Assembly: GCA_903893565.1 (NCBI GenBank)
Contig: CAITMU010000103.1
Span: 1 to 64,000 of the forward strand
Source: an uncultured beta proteobacterium
GTDB lineage: Bacteria; Pseudomonadota; Gammaproteobacteria; Burkholderiales; SG8-41
Direction: 5' to 3'
Length of the DNA stretch: 64,000 nt
Part shown: positions 34,639 through 46,236 of the stretch, in pieces
How the letters are laid out: the number at the start of each line of letters is the position of its first letter
Position numbering within the stretch: position 1 is the first letter of the stretch
Translations under genes and position numbers: made by a program
The notes under the pieces: model-generated
The model's input: only the letters and a program-made list of their open reading frames with translations
What the model was told of the DNA's origin: nothing
Databases searched by the model: none

Positions 34639-36518
34639 GGTTTAGTTCCTTTCGCCGGAAGACTGGGGGCGGGCTTGCCAAGCAGGTAGTAATCAAAAGC
34701 GGCCCGCGCAATCGGTGCTGCCGCCTGAGCACCAAATCCTGCATTCTCCACCACCACCGCCAAAGCAATAGTGGGTTTTTCGGCAGGCGCATAGGCAATA
34801 AAAAGCGCATGGTCATGAAACTGCTCCCGCAGGCGCCCAGCCTCATATTTCTCTCCTTGCTTAATACCAATCACCTGAGCCGTCCCCGTCTTACCCGCAC
34901 TCATGTAGGAGGTCGCCTGAAACGCCATGGCACTAGTGCCCTCTACATTAACGCCAATCATGGCCTTTTTAATCACCGCCAAATGGGCTGGATTTAGCTG
35001 CAGCGCACGGGGGGCCGATGCCCCACGAGGAGAAGGCCCTGTGGCACCAACCGCCTCAATGGTTTCCACCACATGAGGTACTGTGGCGGCTCCCTCATTG
35101 GCCAACGTAGCAAGCGCAGTGGCCATCTGCAAAGGCGTATACGCGTTATACCCCTGCCCGATACCAATGCTAATGGTCTCTCCCGGATACCATTTTTGCT
35201 TAAACCGCTGCATCTTCCACTGCGGCGAAGGGAGCACACCCACCGACTCTCCCAGCAAATCGATACCACTTTTTGAACCGAAGCCAAAACGAGCCATAAA
35301 GTGTGAAATCGCATCAATGCCTAGATCATTGGCTAAGGCGTAATAATAAGTATCGCAAGACGCCACGATCGAGCGATACATATCCACCACCCCATGCCCG
35401 CCCACCACATCATCACGAAACTGATGGTTACCAAACATGAAATAACCCGGGTCCAGGGTCACCTGTTCGGGCGTGCGTTTGCCCAACGTCAGGGCGGCCA
35501 ACGCCATATAAGGCTTGAAGGTCGATCCCGGGGGGTAGGTGCCGTTCAGCGCTCGATTGGTCATCGGTCGTTCTGGCGAATTTCTCAGCTCAGCCCAACT
35601 CACCGGATCAATGCCGTCAACAAAAAGGTTGGGGTCAAAGCCTGGTTTACTGACAAAGGCCAACACCCCGCCATCTTGCGGGTCCAACGCCACTAAGGCG
35701 CCACGGCGCTCACCAAACGCTTTATCCACTACCGCCTGCAATCCTGCATCCAAGGCAAGCTTTAAATTCGAACCGGCCACCGGCTGCGTGTAGGACAACG
35801 ATCGGATAGCTCGCCCCCCCGCATCGATCTCCACCTCTTCTATGCCAGTGGTCCCATGCAAAAGTGCTTCATAGCTTTGCTCAATGCCCGATTTGCCCAC
35901 GTGGTCCGTGCCACGATAATTGGCCAACTGATCCGCATCATCTAATGCCTCGAGCTCCTTCGGATTCATGCGCCCAATATAACCCACGACATGAGAAAAA
36001 GCCGCTCCTAGCGGATACTGTCTTAATTGCCGGGGTTTGATTTCCACCCCTGGGAATCGATATCGGTTGGCAGCAAATCGCGCCACCTCTTCTTCGCTTA
36101 ACCGAGAACGAATAGGTAAGCTTTCGTAGCGCTTACTCTCTTCTAAGAGTAACTTAAATCGTCGTCGATCACGGGCGCTGATATCGACAATGGTGCCCAG
36201 TTCATTAATAGTTTGCTCAATATCAGTGACTTTGCTGGGCGTGATTTCAAGCGCATGAACTGTATCGTTATACGCGAGCACCACGCCATGCCGATCAACG
36301 ATTAAACCTCGCGCTGGGGGCCTTGGCACGAGTGAAATCCGATTCTCCTCGGCCAATGTGTGGTAATGCTCATGTTGCCAAATTTGCAAATAAGCAAAAC
36401 GCAGTAGCAACATACCTAACATAACCCACACAAAAGCAGACAATACGCTTAGACGCGAATGAAATTGCTGCTCTTCGGTTAATGTGTCACGAAATTCTTT
36501 CCCCGATGAAGGACGCAT
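34635..36518 (-). CDS. mrdA: Penicillin-binding protein 2 (elongation transpeptidase)
   Basis: The 627-residue class B PBP cross-links peptidoglycan in the elongasome. A membrane anchor (about 24-45) is followed by the pedestal domain (RGLIVDRHGVVLAYNDTVHALEI near 74-96) and the transpeptidase domain. Active-site motifs are YPPGSTFKPYMALAAL near 329 (nucleophile Ser), SCDTYYYALAND near 385 (SxN-equivalent) and SAGKTGTAQVIG near 540 (KTG). Length is normal for PBP2. It sits between mreD, one base apart, and rodA, which it overlaps. Confidence 0.97.
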   Translation of the reverse strand: MRPSSGKEFRDTLTEEQQFHSRLSVLSAFVWVMLGMLLLRFAYLQIWQHEHYHTLAEENRISLVPRPPARGLIVDRHGVVLAYNDTVHALEITPSKVTDIEQTINELGTIVDISARDRRRFKLLLEESKRYESLPIRSRLSEEEVARFAANRYRFPGVEIKPRQLRQYPLGAAFSHVVGYIGRMNPKELEALDDADQLANYRGTDHVGKSGIEQSYEALLHGTTGIEEVEIDAGGRAIRSLSYTQPVAGSNLKLALDAGLQAVVDKAFGERRGALVALDPQDGGVLAFVSKPGFDPNLFVDGIDPVSWAELRNSPERPMTNRALNGTYPPGSTFKPYMALAALTLGKRTPEQVTLDPGYFMFGNHQFRDDVVGGHGVVDMYRSIVASCDTYYYALANDLGIDAISHFMARFGFGSKSGIDLLGESVGVLPSPQWKMQRFKQKWYPGETISIGIGQGYNAYTPLQMATALATLANEGAATVPHVVETIEAVGATGPSPRGASAPRALQLNPAHLAVIKKAMIGVNVEGTSAMAFQATSYMSAGKTGTAQVIGIKQGEKYEAGRLREQFHDHALFIAYAPAEKPTIALAVVVENAGFGAQAAAPIARAAFDYYLLGKPAPSLPAKGTKP

Positions 36519-36519
36519 T

Positions 36520-37044
36520 TTAATCTTGGTCCGGATCGATAAAGGGGCGTTGCGGTAACTTAAGTAAGTATGACACCGTTGGCCATAATAAGGTCGCTAT
36601 GAGACTGCCTACAAAATAGCCATAACCAGGAAACGCACTACCACTGCCCATACGAATAGCCAACACCATTAGATCATTAAACAACAGCAAGGGTAGAATA
36701 TGTATCATCTGCGAGGCCATAGAAAATTGCGGTACCCGCCGATGTAACACGATACCAAAGTAGGTAATCAGCGTATAAGCCAAGGCATGCTGACCTAGCA
36801 AACTGCCCTCCGACACATCCATCATCAATCCCAAACACCAGGCAAAGGTAAAGCCCGTCTTGCGGGGCTGATGAATACACCAAAATAAAAGCAACAGCGC
36901 CACAAAATCTGGTCTTAGCCATAGCGCCCAACCTGACCAAGGCAAGCAATTGATGACCAAGGCAAGGCCCAAAGACAGCACAATAAACCCAGGCTTTGCT
37001 GGGCGCAAAATTTCTTGTGCATTGCCAGGATAAAGGTTAATCAT
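36520..37044 (-). CDS. mreD: Rod shape-determining protein MreD
   Basis: The 174-residue membrane protein has about five membrane segments and the MreD signature region FVALLLLFWCIHQPRKTGFTFAWCLGLMMDVSEGSLLGQHALAYTLITY near 46-95. MreD is part of the elongasome, where it contacts MreC and PBP2 and balances PBP2 activation. Its start overlaps the mreC stop by four bases and its stop is followed immediately by mrdA, so the genes are translationally linked. Confidence 0.95.
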   Translation of the reverse strand: MINLYPGNAQEILRPAKPGFIVLSLGLALVINCLPWSGWALWLRPDFVALLLLFWCIHQPRKTGFTFAWCLGLMMDVSEGSLLGQHALAYTLITYFGIVLHRRVPQFSMASQMIHILPLLLFNDLMVLAIRMGSGSAFPGYGYFVGSLIATLLWPTVSYLLKLPQRPFIDPDQD

Positions 37045-37955
37045 CGGACTTTACCGGGGAGATTATGTGCACGAGATAGTGCTGGCTTTTTAGCCTCAGT
37101 CGGACGGGCGGGCAAAGGCACTGGATTGGGTTCAACCACATAGACCTGACCATAATGATCCACCCCAGCCAAGGGCCGGCAAATAACCGTCATGAACAAC
37201 TGGGCAGGGTTTTGTAGCACGGCCAGCACCTCTGCGACCGGCAAACCGGCTGGATAAATGCCATCAATACCCGAAGTGACCAAGGCATCGCCCTTTTGGA
37301 CATCTGCATTAAGCGGCACAAACTGCAACTCGAGCACATTGCCAACTCCCGTGCCGGCCACAATCGAGCGTAAACCATTACGGGCGTTAAGCACCGGCAC
37401 TAATTGCCCCTTATCTGTAATTAAGGTCACCTCTGAAAGATCCGAGTAGATGCGGGTTATTTGACCCACCACTCCCAGAGCATCCATCACGGCAGCACCT
37501 GCTTGCATTTTTTGTTCGCGCCCCTTGTCCAAGATCACACGACGCGAAAACGGATCTCGCATGGCATACAAGATTTCTGCTGTCACCAAATTCTGGCTTA
37601 CTTTTTGGCGCAGCATGAGTAAGGACCTTAATTGACGGTTTTCCAATTCGAGCGCCATGGTTTTTTGATTTTGGGCTCGGCTCAGGCGGTTTTCCTGTAA
37701 CAGGACTGCATTAGATTGTCTTAAAGAGTCAACGGTGGTTAACCAAGTCGACATTGCGTCCCACATCACACTGGGAGCGTGTACCAAACGCTCTAACGGA
37801 CTCAACAATACGTTGGAAACCTGGCGTAACGTTTCTAGGTAGGCGTAGTGCGCATCGCTGACTAACAATACTACCGATAAAAGACTAAAGCTTATCAAAC
37901 GCGTCAACGCACTCGGGCCGGTTTTAAAAAAAGGCGGAGGCGTGTGTTCCATCAC
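37041..37955 (-). CDS. mreC: Rod shape-determining protein MreC
   Basis: The 304-residue protein has a single N-terminal membrane helix (about 16-36), a periplasmic coiled coil (about 70-112; LRQSNAVLLQENRLSRAQNQ) and the twin beta-barrel MreC domain (about 120-275) with RDPFSRRVILDKGREQKMQAGAAVMDALGVVGQI and GDALVTSGIDGIYPAGLPVAEVLAV. It activates PBP2 in the elongasome. A short Pro-rich C-terminus (280-304) is variable in the family. It begins about 100 bases after mreB. Confidence 0.96.
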   Translation of the reverse strand: MMEHTPPPFFKTGPSALTRLISFSLLSVVLLVSDAHYAYLETLRQVSNVLLSPLERLVHAPSVMWDAMSTWLTTVDSLRQSNAVLLQENRLSRAQNQKTMALELENRQLRSLLMLRQKVSQNLVTAEILYAMRDPFSRRVILDKGREQKMQAGAAVMDALGVVGQITRIYSDLSEVTLITDKGQLVPVLNARNGLRSIVAGTGVGNVLELQFVPLNADVQKGDALVTSGIDGIYPAGLPVAEVLAVLQNPAQLFMTVICRPLAGVDHYGQVYVVEPNPVPLPARPTEAKKPALSRAHNLPGKVR

Positions 37956-38053
37956 GTTCCTATATTAAAACCAACGCAGTCTATGACTAGCCGCTGAAGG
38001 TAACCCGCTTTGCGGCCAGAAAAAAAATAAAGACGTTAAACACGAAGTGTACC

Positions 38054-39151
<1,098 letters not shown>

Positions 39152-39214
39152 TTATGATACCCTATGATGCTATTTGGTGCAGTGGTTTTTTTTCGCAATT
39201 ATAGGACTCGACTT

Positions 39215-39502
39215 ATGGCCTTAACACTCGATGAAGTAAAACAGGTGGCCCGTTTGGCGCGCTTGGCGATCAACGAGGAGGAGGCGCTCGCCACCCAAAC
39301 CCAGTTAGGCCATATTTTTAACTTAATTAGCCAAATGCAAGCCATTGATGTCAGTCAGATCGAGCCCATGTCTCATGCCCAGGATCTAAGCCAACGGCTC
39401 CGAGACGACGTGGTCAGCGAGGTCGACCAGCGCGAACGCTTTCAATCCATAGCCCCCGAGGTCCACTCGGGCTTATATCTAGTGCCTAAGGTGATTGAGT
39501 AA
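39215..39502 (+). CDS. gatC: Asp/Glu-tRNA amidotransferase subunit C
   Basis: From the ATG at 39215, eight bases after AGGA (39203-39206), the product has 95 residues: MALTLDEVKQVARLARLAINEEE..., the normal GatC length. GatC clamps GatA and GatB together. VSQIEPMSHAQDLSQRLRDDVV near 45-66 is the conserved belt region, and the C-terminus ends in GLYLVPKVIE. Longer upstream starts would add a non-family N-terminus. Two TATGAT hexamers (39153-39158, 39163-39168) could serve as -10 boxes. It diverges from mreB and precedes gatA by 187 bases. Confidence 0.95.
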   Translation: MALTLDEVKQVARLARLAINEEEALATQTQLGHIFNLISQMQAIDVSQIEPMSHAQDLSQRLRDDVVSEVDQRERFQSIAPEVHSGLYLVPKVIE

Positions 39503-39689
39503 GCGGACAACCTGCCTCATGGCCCCCTCTGATTCCCCCCTTAATCTCATGGATTCCCTGAGCTTTTCTTGTTTTCCCCTTACCCATGACCGCACTCTTA
39601 CCCAAAAGCACTGGACCACTGTTGCCGATTTTCCCCAACCGAGCCCTTTGACTTCCTCCAACCCCTGCCCCGCGGAAACCGATTGACCC

Positions 39690-41162
39690 ATGTTGCATGC
39701 CTCCCTCAAAACTCTCTCCCAAGGCCTTGCCTCTGGCAAGTATTCCAGCGTTGAATTGACCCAATATTTTTTGCGTCGAATCGAGCAACTGAACCCTACG
39801 CTCAATAGCTTTATCACGGTTGATGCTCAAAAAAGCCTCGCCCAAGCCAGCGCTGCGGATGCGCAACGCGCCCAAGGTCGCGCCCAACCGCTCACTGGCA
39901 TACCCATTGCGCAAAAAGACATTTTTTGCGCTAAAGACTGGCTGACCACTTGCGGCTCAAAAATGCTCAGCCAATTTATCTCCCCCTATGACGCCCACGT
40001 CATCGAGCGCTTTAACTCGGCCGGGGCCGTTAATTTGGGTAAAACCAACATGGATGAATTTGCCATGGGCTCGTCCAATGAGACTTCTTTTTTTGGGCCT
40101 GTGCGAAACCCTTGGGACACCGAACGAGTGCCAGGAGGTAGTTCTGGCGGATCCGCTTGCGCTGTGGCCGCAGGCCTCGCACCAGCGGCTACGGGAACCG
40201 ATACCGGAGGCTCTATCCGACAACCCGCTGCTTTCACTGGCATTTGTGGCTTAAAACCCACCTATGGCCTGGTTTCACGCTATGGCATGATTGCCTTTGC
40301 CTCCAGTCTCGATCAAGGCGGTCCTATGGGCAACAGCGCTGAGGATCTCGCCATGTTAATGCCAGTCATGGCAGGATTTGACGCTCGTGATTCAACGAGC
40401 CTAGATCGGCCTGTGGAAGACTATGAACGCGACCTCGCAAAGCCTTTATCGGGTCTTCGAATCGGATTACCCAAAGAATTTTTTGCTCAAGGCACGAGCC
40501 CTGAAGTCTTAAACGCCATAGAGCAATCCATTGTGGAATACCAAAAATTGGGGGCATCCATCGTCGAAGTCAGCCTACCCAATATGGCTTTATCCGTGCC
40601 CGTCTACTATGTGCTGGCCCCTGCAGAGGCTTCCAGTAATTTATCCCGCTATGATGGGGTTCGCTATGGACACCGTAGCGCCCAATACCAAACCTTATCC
40701 GAACTGTACGAAAATAGCCGGGCCGAGGGCTTTGGGGCGGAGGTAAAACGTCGTATTTTAATCGGTGCTTATGTGCTCTCTCACGGCTACTATGACGCCT
40801 ATTACCTACGGGCTCAAAAATTACGCCGACTGATTGCCCAAGACTTTACCGATGCCTTTGCCCATTGCGACGTTTTAATGGGTCCGACCAGTCCCTCTAC
40901 CGCTTTCAAGTTAGGGGAAAAATCAAACGACCCCGTTCAAATGTATCTCTCGGACATCTATACCATTGCAGTCAATTTGGCGGGGCTACCCGGGATGTCG
41001 ATTCCCTGCGGCTTGGATAAACAAGGACTGCCCATTGGGCTTCAAATCATTGGCAACTACTTTCGTGAAGCACAAATGCTCAATGTCGCACATCAATACC
41101 AGTTGGCGACTGACTGGCATCAACGCCGATCACCGCACTTCGGGGAGGCCCTAACATCATGA
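39690..41162 (+). CDS. gatA: Asp/Glu-tRNA amidotransferase subunit A
   Basis: The 490-residue amidase releases ammonia from glutamine for transamidation of misacylated Glu-tRNA(Gln) and Asp-tRNA(Asn). The Ser-cisSer-Lys triad is seen in [21 protein letters not shown] near 70-90 (Lys) and [47 protein letters not shown] near 148-190 (both serines). Length matches the family. Its stop overlaps the gatB start (ATGA). Confidence 0.98.
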   Translation: MLHASLKTLSQGLASGKYSSVELTQYFLRRIEQLNPTLNSFITVDAQKSLAQASAADAQRAQGRAQPLTGIPIAQKDIFCAKDWLTTCGSKMLSQFISPYDAHVIERFNSAGAVNLGKTNMDEFAMGSSNETSFFGPVRNPWDTERVPGGSSGGSACAVAAGLAPAATGTDTGGSIRQPAAFTGICGLKPTYGLVSRYGMIAFASSLDQGGPMGNSAEDLAMLMPVMAGFDARDSTSLDRPVEDYERDLAKPLSGLRIGLPKEFFAQGTSPEVLNAIEQSIVEYQKLGASIVEVSLPNMALSVPVYYVLAPAEASSNLSRYDGVRYGHRSAQYQTLSELYENSRAEGFGAEVKRRILIGAYVLSHGYYDAYYLRAQKLRRLIAQDFTDAFAHCDVLMGPTSPSTAFKLGEKSNDPVQMYLSDIYTIAVNLAGLPGMSIPCGLDKQGLPIGLQIIGNYFREAQMLNVAHQYQLATDWHQRRSPHFGEALTS

Positions 41163-42607
41163 AATGGGAAGTTGTCATCGGTTTGGAAACTCACGCCCAG
41201 TTGTCCACGGCCTCTAAAATTTTCTCTTCCGCCTCCACCGCCTTTGGAGCCGCTCCCAATACCCAAGCCTGTGCCGTGGATATCGCACTGCCCGGGGTGT
41301 TACCCGTATTAAATAAAGGCGCGGTGGAACGAGCCATTCGCTTTGGTCTTGCCGTTGGGGCGCGCATTCATCCGCGCTCCGTCTTCGCCCGAAAAAACTA
41401 TTTTTATCCTGATTTACCCAAAGGCTATCAAATCAGCCAATATGAACAGCCCATCGTGCAAGGCGGATCACTTAGCATTATGGTAGGTGAAACAGAAAAA
41501 ATCATTCAATTAACACGCGCCCATCTCGAAGAGGATGCGGGCAAGTCTTTGCATGAAGAGTTTAATAGCGCTACCGGTATTGACCTAAACCGCGCGGGAA
41601 CCCCACTTCTAGAAATAGTCACTGAGCCTGATCTACGCTCTTCGGCCGAAGCGGTCAGCTATGCCAAAGCCTTACATGCTTTAGTACGCTGGATTGATAT
41701 CTGTGATGGCAATATGCAAGAAGGCTCCTTTCGCTGCGATGCCAATGTCTCCGTTCGTCCGCTGGGCACGACGACCCTCGGCACGCGCTGCGAGATTAAA
41801 AACTTAAATTCCTTTCGTTTTTTAGAGCGGGCCATTGACTTCGAAGTGCGTCGACAAATTGAGTTGATCGAAGAGGGCGGACGTGTGATTCAGGAGACCC
41901 GTCTTTATGATCCGCAAAAGGACGAAACCCGCTCGATGCGCTCCAAAGAAGACGCGCATGACTATCGCTACTTTCCGGATCCGGATTTATTACCTATCGC
42001 GATCGACGAAAAAACCGTGGCAAGCGTGCGCGCGACCTTACCCGAACTACCTCAAGCCAAAAAAGCCCGTTTTATCAATGATTACGGCATTAGTGCTTAT
42101 GACGCTGCGATGCTCACTACGAGCCGCGATGTCGCTGATTACTTTGAAGGTGCGGCCAGTGGTAGCGACGCCAAAACCGTCAAGTTATGTGCCAACTGGG
42201 TGGCAGGACCGATTCATGCACGGTTAAACGAGGACAATCTTTCCATAGTAGAGTCTCGGGTCAGTCATAGCCAACTGCGTCAACTGGTTTTGAGGGTCAC
42301 CGACGGCACGGTCTCAGGCAAAATGGCGCATGAGGTTTTTAATGCTCTCTGGGCGGAGGGGAGTTTGGAGGCACTTAGCGTTGACCGCATCATTCAAAGT
42401 CAAGGACTACAACAAATTTCTGATACGGGTGCTATTGAAAAAATTGTCGATGAAGTGCTCGCCACCCAGGCCCAGCAGGTTAAAGATTACCGTGCTGGCA
42501 AGCAAAAAGCCTTCAATGCTTTAGTCGGCCAGGTCATGAAAGCCACCCGTGGAAAGGCTAACCCCCAAGAAGTCAACGATTGCTTGAAACGCCGATTAGA
42601 CGCGTAA
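41159..42607 (+). CDS. gatB: Asp/Glu-tRNA amidotransferase subunit B
   Basis: The 482-residue subunit binds the misacylated tRNA, phosphorylates the carboxylate with ATP and accepts ammonia from Gat[24 protein letters not shown] at the start and [11 protein letters not shown] near 195 are signature regions, [27 protein letters not shown] sequence lies near 78-100, and the C-terminal YqeY/GatB tail domain starts near 330. Presence of gatCAB suggests that Gln-tRNA and/or Asn-tRNA is made indirectly; which one depends on glnS and asnS elsewhere in the genome. Confidence 0.98.
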   Translation: MKWEVVIGLETHAQLSTASKIFSSASTAFGAAPNTQACAVDIALPGVLPVLNKGAVERAIRFGLAVGARIHPRSVFARKNYFYPDLPKGYQISQYEQPIVQGGSLSIMVGETEKIIQLTRAHLEEDAGKSLHEEFNSATGIDLNRAGTPLLEIVTEPDLRSSAEAVSYAKALHALVRWIDICDGNMQEGSFRCDANVSVRPLGTTTLGTRCEIKNLNSFRFLERAIDFEVRRQIELIEEGGRVIQETRLYDPQKDETRSMRSKEDAHDYRYFPDPDLLPIAIDEKTVASVRATLPELPQAKKARFINDYGISAYDAAMLTTSRDVADYFEGAASGSDAKTVKLCANWVAGPIHARLNEDNLSIVESRVSHSQLRQLVLRVTDGTVSGKMAHEVFNALWAEGSLEALSVDRIIQSQGLQQISDTGAIEKIVDEVLATQAQQVKDYRAGKQKAFNALVGQVMKATRGKANPQEVNDCLKRRLDA

Positions 42608-42731
42608 GGGCTTTCATGAGAAACAAGTGGCCGGTCCAGGAGTTATTGCGCTCTGTTGTTGTCGTTCACCCGCCGACCACCCCCTCCTAGACGAGATGCC
42701 GAGCACACCAAAGCCCGCACATTACATTCGT

Positions 42732-43394
42732 TTAATCAGCCCGATTTATCCGCTCTGCCGTCCCGTTCAGTTGCTTGAAACGAATCTTGTAACGATCATA
42801 TCGCGTCAATACATCGATACGGATTTTTTTTAATATTTGGATATTCTCTTCTTTCACTTTGCAATCGCTAATCACTACCGCCAGATCTTTAGGTAAGTTA
42901 ACCAAGCTGGGTTTAACCATGCGGATGTTTTCTAACTCCACCACATGACTCCAGCATTGACTGAGCCAACGTTGGGAGATCATCACCTCATCATCGATTC
43001 TTTTAATTTCGCGGTCCCGTTGTCGGTCAATATCCGTTTCATTATTAAAGGTCAGCCAGAGTTTTAGAGGTTCTTTATCAACCTCACCCGTTTTAGTAGC
43101 GGAATCGGCTGCCGGTTGGTTTGGCTTTTCGGTCACTTCACCCTTTGGGATAATATGACCGGCTGCATCGCGCTGCTCAATACTGGCATTCTGATACTCT
43201 TTAGGCACTTGATTGCCACAACCTTCAATCTTACCAGCGAGATTTTTCCAGCAAAAATAGGCAGGTAAGTTTTTGGGACTAGGCTTAGCAAAACCCGAAG
43301 AAACGATTAATCCTCCCAATAAAATAGCCACCCATGGACCTAATCGTCTTGGGGTTTTTGCGTTTTTTTGGGAAGTTTTCTTAAACGGCTTCAT
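42732..43394 (-). CDS. Unrecognised secreted or membrane-anchored protein with a coiled-coil C-terminus
   Basis: From the ATG at 43394 the product has 220 residues. A basic start (MKPFKKTSQKNAKTPRR) leads into one hydrophobic segment (about 20-36, WVAILLGGLIVSSGFA), a signal peptide or anchor. Residues 40-80 (AYFCWKNLAGKIEGCGNQVPKEYQNASIEQRDAAGHII) loosely recall the DUF4124 domain of betaproteobacterial periplasmic proteins. The rest is charged and helical (NETDIDRQRDREIKRIDDEV...), with cysteines at SQCWSH and SDCKVK. I do not recognise a family. It converges on gatB and diverges from the exonuclease III gene, and is A+T richer than its neighbours. Confidence 0.65.
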   Translation of the reverse strand: MKPFKKTSQKNAKTPRRLGPWVAILLGGLIVSSGFAKPSPKNLPAYFCWKNLAGKIEGCGNQVPKEYQNASIEQRDAAGHIIPKGEVTEKPNQPAADSATKTGEVDKEPLKLWLTFNNETDIDRQRDREIKRIDDEVMISQRWLSQCWSHVVELENIRMVKPSLVNLPKDLAVVISDCKVKEENIQILKKIRIDVLTRYDRYKIRFKQLNGTAERINRAD

Positions 43395-43575
43395 AGACCG
43401 GTTTTTGCCTAAAAATAAATGAACTTGCTTGAATGGCGCTAGCGAAGACAAATCTTGGTGATTTAATTACAATACCCACTTCTAGGACCCAACCTGTGAT
43501 TAGATCACAAGGTTGACAAGAAAAAAACTATCCCGACTGCTTTTGTCACCTCTTTCTGAGGACTGTGAAAATCCC

Positions 43576-44352
43576 ATGCTACGAATTGTTTCGCTCAATT
43601 TAAATGGCATTCGATCCGCGGAGCGTAAGGGCTTTTTGCCTTGGCTTAGCAAACATCATCCGGATGTATTGTGTGTTCAAGAACTCAAAGCCCAATCGCA
43701 GGACCTGTCACTGAACCTGCTACAACCCGAAGGCTATCAGGGGTTTTTTCATTACGCGAAAAAAAAAGGTTACAGCGGGGTTGGCCTTTACACCCGCCAC
43801 AATCCCCTAAAAGTGACAACCGGTTTTGGTATTCCAGAGTTTGACGACGAAGGACGCTACGTATGTGCGGAGTTTGAAAAAACGTGCGTTGTCTCCGTTT
43901 ACCTACCCTCCGGGTCCAGTGGGCCGGAGCGCCAAGCGGCTAAATTTCGCTTTCTCAAAGTATTCTATCCACAGCTAAAAACATTAATGTCCTGTGGCAA
44001 GCAAGTCGTCGTGTGCGGTGATTGGAACATTGCGCACAAACCCATTGATCTAAAAAACTGGAAAGCCAATCAGAAAAACTCCGGCTTTCTCCCCGAAGAA
44101 CGTGAGTGGTTGACTCAAGTCATTGATTCATTGCGCTGGGTAGACGTATTTCGACAGTTAGATGGGTCAGAAGAACAGTATACTTGGTGGTCAAATCGGG
44201 GCCAAGCCTATGCCAAAAATGTTGGGTGGCGTCTAGATTACCAACTGGCTACTCCCGAGATCGCACAAACCGCTCGCTCGAGCGCGATTTATAAAGAACA
44301 GCGTTTCTCCGATCATGCTCCGCTCACCATTGACTACGACACTCACCTTTGA
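43576..44352 (+). CDS. xth: Exodeoxyribonuclease III
   Basis: From the ATG at 43576 the product has 258 residues, the ExoA/XthA length. It is an AP endonuclease and 3'-5' exonuclease of base excision repair. Motifs: LRIVSLNLNGIRSAERKGF at the start, VLCVQELKAQ with the metal-binding Glu at 36, VVCGDWNIAHKPIDLKNWK near 150 (Asp and Asn of the active site) and RFSDHAPLTIDY near 245 (Asp-His pair). The frame is open to a TTG at 43513, but the added residues are not family-like. The stop overlaps the ampG start. Confidence 0.95.
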   Translation: MLRIVSLNLNGIRSAERKGFLPWLSKHHPDVLCVQELKAQSQDLSLNLLQPEGYQGFFHYAKKKGYSGVGLYTRHNPLKVTTGFGIPEFDDEGRYVCAEFEKTCVVSVYLPSGSSGPERQAAKFRFLKVFYPQLKTLMSCGKQVVVCGDWNIAHKPIDLKNWKANQKNSGFLPEEREWLTQVIDSLRWVDVFRQLDGSEEQYTWWSNRGQAYAKNVGWRLDYQLATPEIAQTARSSAIYKEQRFSDHAPLTIDYDTHL

Positions 44353-45611
44353 CCTCTCCTTGGACTCGTGAATCAGGGGTTTGGGGCTTATTACAATTGT
44401 TTCGCCCCCGACTTCTTTTCGCTCTTTTCATGGGATTTAGCTCCGGTTTACCCCTGTTGCTAACGGGCTCGGTGTTACAGGCTTGGTTAATAGAGCGCGG
44501 AGTTAATTTAGCCACGATCGGTTTGTTGGCCCTCGTCGGTTTACCCTACACCCTAAAATTTTTATGGGCGCCTGTCTTTGATCGTTTCATCTGGACACGC
44601 TTTGGACGTCGTAGGGGTTGGATTTTAATACTGCAGTTAGCCCTCAGTCTGGGACTCATAGTGATGAGTCTATCGCAGCCCTCCCAAGAGCATTGGGGCC
44701 ATATCGTCATTTGTAGCTTTATCATCGCTTTTTTTTCTGCCTCACAAGACATCGTGATCGATGCCTATCGTCGAGAAAGCCTGCTCGACGAGGAGCTCGG
44801 CTTAGGCTCAGCCCTTTATGTCAATGGTTACCGCCTCGGCATGTTGTTGGCGGGAGGGGGCGGACTGATTCTGGCGGACCTCACCTCGTTTAGTCTCATG
44901 TATCAAATGATGGCCGCTTGCATGGGAGGCTGCATACTGATTTCATGGCTGGCCAAGGAACCCCCCTTACCCGAAGGCCGACCCACGACTTTGAAGGCCG
45001 CCTTTTGGTTGCCACTTCGTGATTATTTCCAACGCGAAGGGGCTCTGACCATTTTAGGCTTCATTTTGCTCTATAAAATCGGGGACGTCATGGCCTCCAG
45101 TCTTAGCACCCCTTTTTATCTCGGGTTAGGGTTTAGTAAAACCGAGATTGGCAGTATCGTTAAACTCTTCGGTTTCGTCGCCACCTTGTCAGGAGGGCTT
45201 TTAGGCGGGATGCTCATCATGCGCATCGGCATGCAACGCGCACTGATTGGATTTGGCGCCGCCCAGCTCCTCTCCACCTTAGGCTTTGTCGCATTAGCCT
45301 ACATCGGTCATGACCGACTGAGTCTGGCAATACTCATTAGCGCAGAAAACTTTACCGGTGGCATGAGTACCGCCGCCTTTGTCGGATTCATGGCCTCCCT
45401 GACAGAGCGTCGATTCACTGCCACACAATATGCTCTGCTCTCTAGTTTAATGGGCATTCCAAGGGTGTTACTGTCCGCGCCGGCCGGTTGGCTTGCCTTA
45501 AGCTTAGGATGGCCCGGATTTTTTTTACTGTGCACGGTGCTCGGTCTACCAGGCCTATTGATGGTTCGCAAAGTAAGCTTTTTGAGCCTAGCCCCCAGAG
45601 CACCCCTCTAA
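44349..45611 (+). CDS. ampG: AmpG-type muropeptide permease (MFS)
   Basis: The 420-residue major facilitator protein has 12-14 membrane segments. FMGFSSGLPLLLTGSVLQAWLIERGVNLATIGLLALVGLPYTLKFLWAPVFDRF (about 28-82) and GRRRGWILILQLALSLGLIVM are hallmark AmpG sequence, and ASQDIVIDAYRRE near 135 holds the conserved Asp. AmpG imports anhydro-muropeptides for peptidoglycan recycling, and in many species this controls beta-lactamase induction. The start codon is TTG overlapping the xth stop (TTGA, 44349-44352), which aligns well with the family N-terminus, so the two genes are translationally coupled. Confidence 0.9.
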   Translation: MTSPWTRESGVWGLLQLFRPRLLFALFMGFSSGLPLLLTGSVLQAWLIERGVNLATIGLLALVGLPYTLKFLWAPVFDRFIWTRFGRRRGWILILQLALSLGLIVMSLSQPSQEHWGHIVICSFIIAFFSASQDIVIDAYRRESLLDEELGLGSALYVNGYRLGMLLAGGGGLILADLTSFSLMYQMMAACMGGCILISWLAKEPPLPEGRPTTLKAAFWLPLRDYFQREGALTILGFILLYKIGDVMASSLSTPFYLGLGFSKTEIGSIVKLFGFVATLSGGLLGGMLIMRIGMQRALIGFGAAQLLSTLGFVALAYIGHDRLSLAILISAENFTGGMSTAAFVGFMASLTERRFTATQYALLSSLMGIPRVLLSAPAGWLALSLGWPGFFLLCTVLGLPGLLMVRKVSFLSLAPRAPL

Positions 45612-45630
45612 TCACAGCGGCTGATCGTCT

Positions 45631-46236
45631 CTATTTCTGGGATCTCGCACCAAAATGATAAATGGCCAGAGCCCCACGCAGATTCGGCAAATAACGAACT
45701 TTTTTCCCCTCCGTCAACACTTGTCGCTGCAGGATACGGATATCCCGCTTTACACAAAAGCTTTCAAAATCTGCCAAAGTACACAGATGGATATTGGGCG
45801 TATCAAACCACTCATAAGGCAAATGCTCTGATACCGGCATCACGCCTTTTAAAACTTGAAGACGATTTTTCCAATAACCAAAATTGGGAAATGTGACAAT
45901 CCCCTCACGGCCTACCCGCAACATCTCGCGAATAATACGCTCTCCATGTCGCATGGCCTGCAACGTTTGGGAAAGAATCACGTAGTCAAAAGACTGGTCT
46001 TCAAATTCCCCCAGCCCTTCCTCTAGATTACGCTGAATAACATTGACCCCATTTTTAACGCAAGCCAAAACATGGCCGTCATCAATGTCAACACCGTAGC
46101 CCGAGACTTTTTTCGTCTCTCGCAGGTATTTCAACAATTCCCCATCCGCACAACCCAAATCCATCACCCGTGAACCTGACCTGATCCACTGTCCGATGGC
46201 GGCAAAGTCCGCCCGATCAATACTGCTGCCGTTCAT
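45631..46236 (-). CDS. metW: Methionine biosynthesis protein MetW
   Basis: The 201-residue protein is a SAM-methyltransferase-fold protein of the MetW family. [19 protein letters not shown] near 22-40 is the SAM loop, [49 protein letters not shown] near 85-132 and [25 protein letters not shown] near 137-160 are MetW-specific. MetW partners MetX in homoserine O-acylation in several proteobacteria. Its start overlaps the metX stop by four bases, so the two are coupled and share the SAM-II-controlled promoter. Confidence 0.96.
   Translation of the reverse strand: MNGSSIDRADFAAIGQWIRSGSRVMDLGCADGELLKYLRETKKVSGYGVDIDDGHVLACVKNGVNVIQRNLEEGLGEFEDQSFDYVILSQTLQAMRHGERIIREMLRVGREGIVTFPNFGYWKNRLQVLKGVMPVSEHLPYEWFDTPNIHLCTLADFESFCVKRDIRILQRQVLTEGKKVRYLPNLRGALAIYHFGARSQK

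Noticed and set aside
39479..39914. Two long minus-strand frames opposite the gatC-gatA junction
   Set aside because: They lie across the conserved gatA start, have no ribosome binding site and show no family features; they are shadows of gatA and G+C-rich spacer.
42608..42731. Short frame MRNKWPVQELLRS after gatB
   Set aside because: Only 25 codons with no ribosome binding site, and no recognisable homology by eye.
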